Shown here: in pieces, positions 10,443-21,364 of the stretch
Position numbering within the stretch: the first letter of the stretch is position 1
Layout of the letters: each line of letters starts with the position of its first letter
Assembly (NCBI GenBank): GCA_004380135.1
Contig: QXCR01000001.1
Span: 62,001-126,000, forward strand
Reading direction: 5' to 3'
Length of the DNA stretch: 64,000 bases
Source: Stemphylium vesicarium
Lineage: Eukaryota > Ascomycota > Dothideomycetes > Pleosporales > Pleosporaceae
Program-made: the position numbers and the translations under genes
The notes under the pieces: generated by a model
The model's input: only the letters and a program-made list of their open reading frames with translations
The model's database searches: none
Told to the model about the DNA's origin: nothing

Positions 10443-13400
10443 CTCGGGTAGCCTTGTGTAACACGGCTCGATGTACAACAGATCCTTGTGTGCGCCGAGT
10501 AACTCATGAAGGCATGTGCTTATCCCCCTGTAAGACACTTGAAACGAACAGCGTGGGCGTGGGGTAACGATGGATCGAGGGCCCGGAACCGTCAACAAGA
10601 ATCAGCTCTGGATGGAGCCGTGAAGCGATGTGATGGTGGGTGCGGCAGATGGCGGGAAGACTAGAATAACCGGACTAGGGTGGCGATTCGGAATTGTTAC
10701 AAAGACGTAAGATTGCAAGTCCATCCATATAAGTCATCCAGCCAAATGGTACCTGCAGCCCTACGTCCCTGTGCAGAATTACGGTGAAGTTGGCAAGCTC
10801 TTTCTCGAATGCCACATGTATCGGAGGGACCGAAAATGGTGGGTGGGTGTGGCGCAGTCGGCAATGCCCGAGATGGGGCTGTGCAAGGGTATCGCAGTCT
10901 GGGACGAAAATCGACTACGACGCGTACAAGGAGCAACGAGACGATGACTGTTGTTATACTCGTGCCCCGACGGCAGCTCACGCGTCCCGTCTATTCTTCC
11001 CTCAGGGTCAACAGTCCTAGCGCGGGGCTTCAACCGTGAGTCGCCTCAGTGGGGCTTTCGCGGATGAGCCGTCTCGAAAATGGGGGACCAGTCCAGACGC
11101 TTTCTTCAAGTTACCCTGGGCTATCCGGCAGTTTAGTTAGTCTGGTAAGCTCAGTGGTATAATCAGTTGGTTAGGAGCGCTTCGACAAGTGCTGCCGTTG
11201 CGGGGTGCGTAGGCTTGCATATGTACAACCTCACGACGGCGCATCAAGACGCGCAGCCTTCTTCTCGAGGACCGACGCCGGCGGCCTTGCAAAATTGGGC
11301 TGATCCGGCACGGAGACATGGTGGTCTATTAGGGGCGCTTGCGCTTCGATAGGCGGGTGGAGGCCTATGGCTTGTAGAAAGAGGGCAGCCAGTCGAGTTG
11401 CTGAACGGCGGTGGTGGGCGACGATTCGTAGACAGGCCCTGCGCGGCGCCAGCCAAGTAAGGTGCCCAATTGGCTGCCAGGTCGCCCTTGCCCGTCGTCT
11501 ACCCACCAACTTGATGTCGTTTCAGAAGCTCAGCAACCCTTACCAACAAGCCTCGCGACTGCTATGGCTTCTCAAGGCTCGTCTCGTGACATGGCTGGCA
11601 TTTCCTAGAGCTGAGCGGCGAAACTTAGCGAAAAGTTCTGCACCAGCGGTCCTGAGTCCGCAACAACACTCGTCTACCAACATCCAACGCTACCAGCTAC
11701 ACATGCTACATTCAGCCCTTCAAAAGCGCGCGACGATCAGCCATCGATTATCCTATCGAGCTCAAAAGGACCGATATTGTTCCCAAGGGCTCGTATGCAT
11801 CCATCTTAAACAGGCCATACAATAGATTCGTTGAGAAGCCTTTACCGTCGAGGGTTGTCTGACTGTTCAATCAGGGCCCGCAGGGCAGCAGGCGGCTTGG
11901 TTTCTCATGCACAAACAGTCATATGACTCTCTGAGCGATTTTCGCGGAGCAGGCCCAATGGGTCTTGCAACTTCTGTTGCTATTCTCGTGACCGTTTTCA
12001 TGCTTTGACAAGGAGCCCGCAGATTTGCTCATCAGATGGCGGCATTATGCCGTTGAGCCGGCGTGTCCGTCTCAAGCAAGCTGAAGTGTGGCTAAGTGCC
12101 TCGATTCGGTTTAGCTGCAGACGGCTTTGAGGCTGAGCAGTCGATCTCCCTCGCCACAATGACAGCGCATCAAAAGCTTCGCAACTCGCGACTCATCAAA
12201 GGATATTGCAGCATACCTTTTTCCGCGATGGCAAAACAGTCCTTTTCGCCATCCTCGACCGTCTCACTTATTTCCTCGGGAGGGGCAGTTTTTCCTGAAT
12301 GCGATCCACCGTCCAGGGCGCGCTCAAGCCACCACACCTGCTGACCCCGGCTTTAGACGCTCATTCGCGCTCCGCTAATGTGAAAAAAACGGCAGCGCGC
12401 AGAGCTATACGGTCATGTGATGACGCCATACTGGAAAGAGAAGGGTCTGGTGAAGGGCGATGGCCAATAAGACAGCAAGCCTGGCTGTTGACGTTATCAT
12501 CCTTCGCGGTTCGATACAGGGGGGTTCTCTGCTTATCCACGAAGACCACACCCGTTGGTTGCGATGCGAACATCCAAAGAGCCGACAGATCGATCATTGT
12601 TCATTACCCGGGATCCCTGAATTCAACACATACTGAGATGTGTAGAAAAGCATATGGCAGAAGCTCTCTGTTCCACTGCAACAGGCGATCAGAAGCAAGC
12701 CGACTTCTGACAGCAAGAGCACGATAATAGTGCTGCATGTAGCGCAAAGTTTCTAGCTCACGCCGATGGTGTCTCGCGTCTAGATCTGACTCTAATCGTC
12801 AGGGTACTAACGTCCGAGCCAAACACTAGCTGTCGATAACCGCCGACCTGGAGGAGACTTGACATACTTCTTTGACATTTCAAATTACGACAACGAGAAG
12901 AGGCCCACCGCGGACCCATATTGCTATCGCACAGGTTCGTGCTCTGACTCTACCCGTTAGTGGGACGGAGAGGGGAGGAAAAGGGAGGGCGGCACGGCGC
13001 GACTATCTCAGTGTCTACGAATCATTTGTCGAAAGCGCTTGGTAGCCCTGTGAAGCCAGGTGGAGCTCGGCCCGCCGCAGTACGAGCTTCTAGCAAGTCT
13101 TCGCGAAGCCACTGTGCGGAAATAATGACGAGCAGTCTAGTGTGTGACACGGGCATGCCGGACCGTTATGGTCAATAGGCCATCAAACCCTAACCGCAGG
13201 GCCATAGGGCAGCAGTAGTGTGAAAGATGTGATGAAGGCGCTTCGAATTTGCTAGCCTCCGTTTATCGGAATTTGTGCTTTTTGGAGTTCGTATGCAATG
13301 TGAATAAGCCTGCCGCACGGGTTACGTACTTCGTGAGTACCCTTCAAAGATACCGGCTGGTCAGGCCGATGGTAGCGAAATGATGTGGGTTGAATGAGTC

Positions 13401-13916
13401 ACTACTATCAATATGGAATCTTCCAGGGATAGGAGGGCTCCAAAGCCAAGCATACCCTGTCAGTCGAATTGCTGCTTGTGATGAGTACTTTGAATTGACG
13501 TCGCTGGGGACTTATCTGTTGTAGCGACAGTTAAGTCACAAACTTAACAGTCTTCAATCAACCCACAGGGACGGAATATAGTGAATGGGAGGCTTTAGGG
13601 TTGCACAGGGACAACTTAACTGCTTAGATGTGTGCTGATCATCTAGACGAGCTTCTACTAGGAAATATTAGAGTGCGAGCGGAGCGAAAACAAGGTGCTG
13701 TTCCTGATGCCGGTATCTCCACGGTGCTTGGTATGGCTGTAGACAGTTCGGGCGTCGATTACAAAGTATGTATCATAGCTGTGTGCCGATGGCTTGGGAG
13801 TGGCCAATTTGAAAGCATGCCACGTGACTGCGCGTTGATCCAACACATCAATGCATACACCATGTTGACAGCACGCGTGCTCTGCACACATACGCGCAAC
13901 ATTTTCGCATCCCATA
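10443..13916. other. 3.5 kb gene-poor interval
   Basis: No convincing gene on either strand. Open frames such as 11367-11825 (+), 12299-12727 (+) and 13658-13942 (-) show no motifs, no start context and no plausible splice partners. A short stretch near 11145-11185 resembles the D-arm side of a tRNA (GCTCAG, then AGTTGGTTAGGAGCGC), but no anticodon arm or B box follows. The left end should contain the promoter of the large minus-strand protein. Confidence 0.6.
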
Positions 13917-14326
13917 ATGACCAAGCAACATAAAGTGACCAAGTACCAGGAGCGCGTCTATGCAGCTCTACAGCAGATTCCAGAAGGTCGGGTCACGACG
14001 TATGCGGCCATGTCGAAGGCACTGAAAAGCTCCCCTAGGGCTGTGGGTGGTGCACTGCGCGTCAATCCATTTTGCCCAGCCGTGCCTTGTCATCGATGCA
14101 TCGCCAGCACAGGAGTGCGTGTTCCATGCCCATCACAGGAAGCAAGTGCTGACTGAAGCAGTTTGTCGGTGGCTACAAGGGCGACTGGGAGAAGGCACCC
14201 AGCGGACAGAATCAGGAATCGAAACTGGAGCTGCTTAAGGAAGAAGGCGTTCTCTTCAATCAAGACGGCTTTTTGATCGACAAAAATTTGTTATGGGACG
14301 AATTTAACGTAGAAAAGTTGAAGTGA
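13917..14326 (+). CDS. methylated-DNA-protein cysteine methyltransferase domain protein (MGMT/Ogt type)
   Basis: DNA repair protein that transfers O6-alkyl groups from guanine to its own cysteine. Two exons, 13917-14114 and 14162-14326, with a 47 bp GT..AG intron; 120 residues. It consists only of the DNA-binding/active-site domain. Helix-turn-helix region, arginine finger in SSPRAVGGALR (about R41), and active site PCHR with the acceptor Cys at about 58, then ASTGFVGGYKGDW across the splice. The residue after PCHR is Cys where Val is usual, giving PCHRC. The Cys distinguishes it from alkyltransferase-like (ATL) proteins, which have Trp there, although its short length resembles ATLs. The downstream WEKAPSGQNQESKLELLKEE block matches fungal family members. 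Confidence 0.88.
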
Positions 14327-14622
14327 GGACTGCAGACGCGTGGAGTTCAGGGTTCGCGACGATCTTGCAAGTGGGGCAAGTTGAAGCGGGGTGATTGAGA
14401 AGTTTCGCGTCCAAAAAGAACTAGCAACCAAGGAAGAGCGATATACAGGAAGCGCGTCCAAAAGAAGTAGGACTCTTCGCTGGCGCAACTACCACTGCTG
14501 AGAAATCAAACGCTGTTGAGCTTGTGCTGATTTGCCACCCATTTTACCTTAATTTGTCGCACACTGCGACGCAACTCCAAAACAACATCTTTTAATACTC
14601 ATTATCACTGAACGCTATCAAC

Positions 14623-16330
14623 ATGCCGCCAAAGCGAAAGGACTTCCTCAAGCCAAAGCCGAAAGGCAAAATGAAGCCGCAAGAGCCTCAGACCGAAAAC
14701 GACTTCCTAGAAGCCGCAGACGAACACGAACAAGCGGCTGGGAAATGGCGCGCTGGAGATGCAGCAAAGGCCGCTCGCTTTTTTAACCGAGCAATAGACG
14801 CATACAATGAGGGACTGAAGCGCCACCCTCAGTCATTTGATCTTGCGTACAACAAGTAGGTGAACCACCTATCTCGTGGTGTGCTGAGTGCTGACCATAC
14901 GTAGAGCGAATCTCCAGTACACCATCTCAGAAGACGAGCGCATCATATCTCAGTTTGGGAACAGAATCGCTCTACTAGAAGAGACACTGACATCGCACCG
15001 TTTCGCAATTTCACTCAACCGGACAAACACGGACATACTGTTCAACGCTGCACAAGTACTTACTTCACTAGCAGAGGCTGGCCTGGAGACCGGGACCCAA
15101 GCAGCCGGGAAGCACGATGCGAGGCCATTACTTGAAGAGGCTGTGGACATCTTCACCAAGTGCTTAGAGAGCCAAGAGCAAGAGTACTCACAGATGCAGA
15201 CCGAGATTGCAAAGGCGCAAGCTTCCGGGGAGTATCGGGAAGCTTGGGAAGGCGAGCGACAGCAACAGCCAGAAGCTCAAGAAGACGAGAAGACAGAGTC
15301 AAGTGATGCTGAAGCTCCGGGTGACTGGGCCACCGTTGAGGAGCCTTTGACGCCCGAGGCAATACTCGAGACGTGTACTGCACAGCTCAATGCTCTGACG
15401 ACGCTGCTCGGGCTCCTAAACCCCGCTCTCGATCTTTTGAGCATGGGGAAGAAGGCGCAAGATGGATTGGACACGGCGCTACGCAAGATACCAGCTCTAA
15501 TAGAACTCATCGACAGGTCGCCCGCTGCCACAACAGCGATCGATGAGCCGAAATCTGGACCAACGCTATCAATAGGCTCGACATCTGCGGCGGAAGAGGC
15601 TCCCACGACGCCCAAAGAAGACGCTATACTTGCCGCTGCCAACCTCCAGACTAGCGTTATGGAGGTTCATTACCGCAGTGGTAGGATAGGGTCGACAGAG
15701 TACGCAGCAGCCGTCGAACGGATTTTCAGCAACCTGGTACAAAGCGCGGAACAAGGTTCAGGCCTTGACCTCGCCACTATCAACACCCAGTCTGCATATG
15801 CCGATGCCCTGATGGACCTGGCATCCGCACTAGCAGATGGCACTCAATACACACCGTCACAACCGACGTTCGCTACCGACGTCGAGATCCAATGGACGGC
15901 TCTCACACAGACCCAGAATCTGCTTACAAAACTTGCATCCGCACCATATACATCTATTCTCTCCCCTTCTAGGTTGGCCGATGTTTTCATCGCACGAGGT
16001 GATACCGACTTGTTCCGCTTCCGGATCTCACTCTTCCAAGGTGCGAAGCCAGCTTGGGCGAAGAGCGGACCGACTCTGGTAGCTAATGCAGGCGTCTTTT
16101 ACCGAGGAGGGCGAACCTATGCTGAGAAAGCTGGGGCAGCTCAGGTGCGGAGTACGGCGGATGCTAAAGCGATTGTAGCAGAGATCTTGAAGGAAGTGTC
16201 GAGTGGCTCGGGAGTGACAAAGGATACTTGGAAGGGAAGGAATGCGGATGTGACGAAAGTATTGGAGCAGATGGTGGAAGAAGGCATCGTTGGCAGGGAT
16301 GATGCTGAGGGTGTGCTGAAGTTTACGTAG
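14623..16330 (+). CDS. TPR-containing protein, function unknown
   Basis: Two exons, 14623-14855 and 14905-16330, with a 49 bp intron (GTAGGT..TAG); 552 residues. A very basic N-terminus (MPPKRKDFLKPKPKGKMKP) is followed by helix pairs with the TPR pattern: AGKWRAGDAAKAARFFNRAI, then HPQSFDLAYNKANLQYTI across the splice. A second helical set lies around NTDILFNAAQVLTSLAEAGL. The middle (about residues 165-200) is acidic and linker-like; the C-terminal half is helical, ending in a small globular part (VFIARGDTDLFRFRISLFQ). Conserved-looking and probably soluble, cytosolic or nuclear, acting through protein binding. I cannot assign a named orthologue. It lies 296 bp downstream of the alkyltransferase on the same strand. 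Confidence 0.85.
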
Positions 16331-16647
16331 AATTGGAGGATCACATTTAAGACTGCTAGAATACACCGGTGCTTAGTAAACAAATATGTGTTCGAACAGG
16401 TATTTGCTACTGTGTTCTTGCCTACTTCGCTACCTGGCATCATCACGTCCTTTTTGCTTGAGCAACCACTATTTCCCTCGCCTATCCTCTCGAATATTGC
16501 TCTTGACCGTTTCCTCTTTGGCCTCATTGATCGTTTCCTCTGAGGTAGTATCCACTACTGAACCACGTTCCTTGAATAGCCGCTTATCCTAACACGCTTC
16601 GGCTATCGAGAAATCTTGAAACTGCTGCAGAACTTGGACGCGATCAT

Positions 16648-16850
16648 TGCCAAATATACTGTCTGCCCGGTTATCGGGCTGTTTTGGGGTTGCAGAACTG
16701 CCAAATAGCTTGGCCGGATTGCCGGACGGTCTCGGACTTGCAGTACTGCCAAATAGTGGATATGCCAGATTTCTGGTTTGTCTCGGAACTGCAAAGCTGC
16801 CGAATGATTTGTTTACCTCTTTGGTGCTTTCTATGCTCTTCTCTTTGTGT
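16648..16850. repeat. tandem repeat, ~48-51 bp period, 4 diverged units
   Basis: Units begin with TGCCaAAT/TGCCgAAT at about 16648, 16699, 16747 and 16798. The period of 48-51 bp is a multiple of three. Read on the minus strand in one open frame (16589-16951) it gives FGSxAxP..N..A peptide repeats of 16-17 residues. The units are diverged but keep the frame, which suggests coding origin. See the kinase entry. Confidence 0.7.
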
Positions 16851-16913
16851 GGTTTCTGGTCCTCTAGCAAATGTTGCCGTGGGCCTCGCTTTCCCAGTTC
16901 AAGAAGTATCACT

Positions 16914-18157
16914 TTATTGGTGCTCTGTAATTCGTGTAGTTCGTTTTTCACCGTAGCAATTTCTTCGTCTTTTTGTTTCGCTAGAGCCGCGTGTCAACGC
17001 TGCTGATTTCTCTCTCTTGACTGTCCTTTCGAGATCTTGTATCATGTTGGCCATCTTGTCGATTGTGCGATCGCACATATCTCTCATCTTCCCGCGTCCG
17101 CTTTCTGAGACCAGAATATTTTCACAACAACTGCCAAAAATTGAAGGTGCTGATGCTTCATTATGGCTGAGATTGGAGGTAGTGAGACTATGGAGGAGCT
17201 CACGAGCCGAGGGCCGGCGTTTAGGGTCAGTAGAGAGCATGAGTTCGATTTCGCACTTCAGGTGGCATTCCCTGCGCCCGGATACATTGCAGCTCAGTTG
17301 TAACCAGTTTTCCAATTGGTGAAGATTCGAATGAAACGATGGATCCGCCGTCAGATGCTTCCTCAGTTGGTCGAATGAGCCTCGTTCATGAAGTAACAAG
17401 ATCTCCAGAAGTATGCAGCCGAAGGAAAACATGTCAGCTGACCGTCCGCTTGGTTCAAACTTGGCCATTCTACATCAATCTTAGGCTCTTGCTCTGTAAC
17501 TTGAGATGTTTATTGGTAGACTTACTCGGGTGCAAAGTAGCGGGGTGTGCCACGCTCACCACTATTGGTCGCGCTGTTTGTGGAGAGCGAAAAGTCAGTG
17601 GCGGTACCGAAGTCGCTCAGCCATATTCCTTCTCTTGAAATTAAGATGTTAGAAGGTTTAAGGTCTTTGTGTCTGACATTTTGAGCATGTAAGTATGCGA
17701 TGGCTGAAGCGAGACAACCGATTTTGGAGTGGACGAGTGAAGCCCAGCCGCCCGTATCGGTCTGCGGAAAGTCATAACCAAGAGTGACCAATCTGGCCTT
17801 GACGTCTGCATCCAGGCACTTGTACCGCCTGGTTGCAGACTCGTTCTCTGCCACGATGGCGAACCATGCCTCAACATCTTCGAAAAAGGTATGCAAGTCG
17901 CACACTGCAACGGGATGCATAAGGATACCCATGTATCTCCACTGCGTGTAAGTTCCAATAAGTTCCACATTATGGATATGTGACAACCGCTTGAAAATCT
18001 GCATCTCTTTCTTTTCCTTTTCCCGAACGCGATGCCTGAAGAATATTCTCTTGTGTGCAACTTTGAGGCCTCGCACAGTCGTCTCATGCACGTCGCCCAT
18101 GGCTCCTCGACCGAGAAAGCGACTTGAAAGATGGAGGACTTGCGAAATCGAGGCCAT
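16914..18157 (-). CDS. divergent serine/threonine protein kinase
   Basis: Two exons, 18157-17526 and 17469-16914, with a 56 bp intron (GTAAGT..TAG) that falls exactly in the APE motif; 395 residues. Glycine loop GRGAMG (16-21), ATP-binding Lys in VAHK (about 36), catalytic loop HKDLKPSN with Asp about 165 (HKD instead of HRD), DFG about 182, GTPRYFAPE, then DMFSFGCILLEIL and the RRPSARELL end of the kinase fold. After the domain comes a coiled-coil-like stretch ending at TAA 16914. The other minus frame opens there and continues as a coiled coil (AKQKDEEIATV) plus the repeats to 16589. The native C-terminus may therefore be longer and the gene frameshifted. No signal or membrane segment. Substrate unknown. 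Confidence 0.8.
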
Positions 18158-18861
18158 GAGCTTGAGATGTACACACCTTGCACGAGCGGTATCGCCTCTT
18201 GATCACCGAAATCAACGTGCGAACCTCTGCCTGTCTGGGACCAATCGTCTATACTAACTCGCTCTTCTTCAGATTATTCTGAGTCATAGTGAAGTCCCCC
18301 TTCCGGGTGGAGGAAGGCTGACATAGGTATTGTCCAAGCTCCGTCTACTTCCCTTCCTTGCACGGGCACTGTATTGTCTACAACAGGCAAAACGGACAGA
18401 CGTACACGATGAGGACCTTAGGCTGCGGGTGCGCTGTATGGGGGTGGTGTGTGACAGTGTTCGCGAGGGCATCCTGTGGTTCAAGGCAGGTGCCAGAGGT
18501 GGCTGAGCGAGGCTGACCCTATCAGCTGTGCTGACAACCTCAGATGGCCGCAGATGAGATGCATATAACCAATCACACTCAGTGTACACATATAGCCCAC
18601 CAATTCAATACTGTAAATCGGACGAACGTTCAAATGTTACGATACATTACTAAAGAAACGGAACGATGAAAGGCAAGTGCGCAGACTCGCAAGTGCCACA
18701 GTGGCCCAACTTGTGGTTTTGATATTGGTCATATAATATGTTACGAGCGTCTCATGACCTACTCATACATCGAAGCAGTATTTTCTGCTGCCCGTGATTT
18801 TTCTTCCGTCCGTTGTCTAATAGATAGACACTTTTCTATGTTTCCTGATCACCTGCCTTGC
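18158..18861. other. intergenic between kinase and OST subunit
   Basis: About 0.7 kb. It holds the kinase promoter and the 3' region of the Swp1-like gene, both on the minus strand. No gene or repeat seen. Confidence 0.6.
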
Positions 18862-19835
18862 TCATCTCAGACCGGCCAGTCGGCGCTCCTGAACCTCTGA
18901 CAAGGCTCGGCTGCCACTCAGAAAGGCAACGACTCCCACGACAGCGGCAGCTGGCAGGGTCTGGAACAGGTTCCAGCTTGTGTAGTACAAGAAAAAGATG
19001 CCCTCCATAGCCATAATGGAGCCGTAAAAGAGTGCGTGCGACACAGGCGCGTTCCCCATGGCCTTGCTCACATGGTTCGCATTTGCCCCCAGGGTGGCCC
19101 ATACACCGAGCAGAACGGGCAGCGCAGCAGCAACGGCAGCCGCAAAAACCATGGTTATGACCTTAGGCGGGGATTTTGGGTCATCGCGGAAAATGTGGTG
19201 GATCTCCGACTCGGCTGCGTAGCGGACTGGTGGCTCGGGGATGCTGAGGGGGACGCTGGGGTCGCGGGCGACGGTAAGGTCGAATACCTTGTTCTTGTAG
19301 GGCGCGGATTCACCAAAAGAACCAATGACGAGAGACGCAGCAATTGGTTTCTCGGCCGTCAAGAATTGGTGGGGTAGGTCTTTGTGAGACTGAAGGTGTC
19401 AGTTGTGGTGGCAGCCATTGGGGAATGGTTCATACCAAGCTGACTTTGCCCTTTCCACTCTCCTTTATACTGAATACAAAGGACTCTTCTAATCCAGTAA
19501 CGGGGTCGGTCAAAGTCAGGAATGCCTGATGTGGGCGCTTCGCAGTGCTCCCCTCAACAGTGGTAAGGACGAGCTTCAATAAATCGTTGGCGCCCAGTGA
19601 TACAGACTTGCCGAGTGGTATCGAAGGACTCAGTCTGAACCGCCATTAGTTGCATGCTCATTGCACAATACAAAGCTTAAGCTCCAGCTTACTTGTCCTT
19701 GGAGCCTCCATCAATGCCAGCACCTTTGGTTGCAATCGAGACTGTGGCATCCTCAAAACTCCACGAGGAGGCAGCAGACACAATTGTTGCACTTGACAAT
19801 AGTAGCGAAGAAACAAAGCTGTGGAGGACCTTCAT
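18862..19835 (-). CDS. SWP1: oligosaccharyltransferase delta subunit (ribophorin II / Swp1)
   Basis: Subunit of the ER oligosaccharyltransferase that transfers N-glycans to nascent proteins. Three exons, 19835-19693, 19634-19436 and 19389-18862, with introns of 58 and 46 bp; 289 residues, matching Swp1 length. The signal peptide is MKVLHSFVSSLLLSSATIVS with cleavage after Ala-Ala. The luminal part includes HQAFLTLTDPVTGLEESF and SHKDLPHQFLTAEKPIAASL, where SHKDLP is reconstructed across intron 2 and is typical of the family. Three C-terminal membrane helices follow (VITMVFAAAVAAALPVLLGV, LFYGSIMAMEGIFFLYYTSW, AAAVVGVVAFLSG), ending in ALSEVQERR. An upstream in-frame ATG at 19874 would bury the signal peptide, so I prefer 19835. 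Confidence 0.93.
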
Positions 19836-20416
19836 TGTTGCTGATTCGAAAAAGAGTGAACGCGGAGCTCTCAATGTTGCGCGGAGACAGACGTAAGCGT
19901 GTCCTTTGCCAAGACTTGCATCGGCGTTTGCCGGCCCGTCGTCATCTTGTCAATGGCGCTCTCGTGCCATCATCACCAAGATGGTCAAGTCTAAGAGTAT
20001 GAGTTTCGGTAGCAACAATGAAACACTGTTCATTGACAAAGTGTAAAGAAATGCTGGTGGATCATACGGCGCACGATATGCCTCGAGGAAGAAGTTTATG
20101 TTGTCTGCCTACACGATGGTCGGCAATCAGGACATATTAACTGGAGAATGTAAACACAATAAGAACCAAATGTACGTCTTCCATAAGTTTGATAGCTCAT
20201 ACGCAATTCAAATTCATCAAGCAGTGATAGATTGCTCGTGATAGGCGTGATACCAATTCCCCAGGTGTACTCGTACAATATCCACTATATGTACAACGAA
20301 GGATTATCTTTCGGATTGTTTCCAGTACTCCAATGCAATTCCCCAAAAGCAGGTTTCCTGATCAAACCATTGTCCAATTTTCCGTGCTGCTTGACGGTGT
20401 CAAAGTCATGATGCCC
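19836..20416. other. intergenic between OST delta and Rcf1
   Basis: Holds the OST delta promoter and Rcf1 3' UTR, both minus-strand. AT-rich around 20090-20330. No gene seen. Confidence 0.6.
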
Positions 20417-21005
20417 TTATTTGCCAAGGGTCTGGTCCTTCAACTCCTTCGTCTTCTCCGCAACCATGTTGGTGACGCCCTTGGCCTCCTCCTTGACGTC
20501 CTCAGCGGCTCCCCGCGCCTTCTTCGCCATTCTCTCCTTCCAAGCCTTGTCCTCCTCGTCTCGCATCTCTAACTCCCTCAGCCATCGATCCCTCTTGTCC
20601 ATGCGCTCCTTTTGCGCAACCTGCTTCTCATACTCCTTGCGCTTCACGCGGTCCTTTTGCCAGTACATATTTCCTGCGACTAATACGGCAATGGTGAATC
20701 CTTGTGCATAGAGACGTCTGCGGAAGTACATGTTGGTCATCTTGTGGTCGCCCTTGCGCATGGAGCGGGTTGCGCCGACAATGGCCCAGACGGTGAGGCC
20801 GCAGCCGAGGGGTACGAGGGGCTCTTCGCGCAGACGCCGCCATATCTTGTCGATTGTGTTTTCGTTGTAGAAGTCGCTGAAGAAGTATTAGTAAATGAGA
20901 TGTGAAAATTCCTGACTATCATATTTCAGGAGGACACCTCATTGCTTACGCATTCTCGTCAAAGGAAGAGGGGAGGGGTGCGCTGTTGGGAGGACCAAAC
21001 GACAT
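20417..21005 (-). CDS. RCF1: respiratory supercomplex factor 1, HIG1 domain
   Basis: Mitochondrial inner-membrane protein that associates with cytochrome c oxidase and helps form III-IV supercomplexes. Two exons, 21005-20950 and 20876-20417, with a 73 bp intron; 171 residues. Exon 1 encodes MSFGPPNSAPLPSSFDENA. The HIG1 domain (about residues 25-95) shows IWRRLREEPLVPLGCGLTVW, then GATRSMRKGDHKMTNMYFRR and YAQGFTIAVLVAGNMYW, giving the usual hairpin of two membrane helices. The C-terminal third is a charged coiled coil (Lys/Glu/Arg-rich, KARGAAEDVKEEAKG), as in fungal Rcf1. Divergent from the Dsc4-like gene across 359 bp. Confidence 0.94.
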
Positions 21006-21364
21006 GGCGGGCGTGGTATGCGAATGCGGAGGTGGCGGAGGTGTCGCGTGGGTCGATGAGGGCGATTGAAGGGTCTTCACATGAACCCGTAAACTTGGTA
21101 TATAGCGCTAATCCTGAAAGCGCAGATTGAAGCTCTACAAAAGCTCTCACGGTGCTGCTAGACTGGTGGAGTGGTTCGTGAATGGCTTCAAGATGCGGAG
21201 CTATCGATTATCTCACCACTCTCGGCCATCGGCCCTTTCTGATGTTCCAGCCCCGATGCGCATCTGTACCTACATGACCAGGCATCAACAAGTATACGCC
21301 AGCATACGTCGTCGCCTTCAATGAGAGAAGAAGCAAGCGACTTGCCAAATCCTTTCGCTGCGCC
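21006..21364. promoter_or_regulatory. divergent promoter, Rcf1 / Dsc4-like
   Basis: A 359 bp region between two divergent ATGs, the only space available for both promoters. No canonical TATA box was recognised. Confidence 0.5.

Noticed and set aside
11367..11825. 152-codon plus frame in the first gap
   Set aside because: Arg/Ala/Gln-rich translation without motifs; overlapping frames of similar length on both strands indicate chance.
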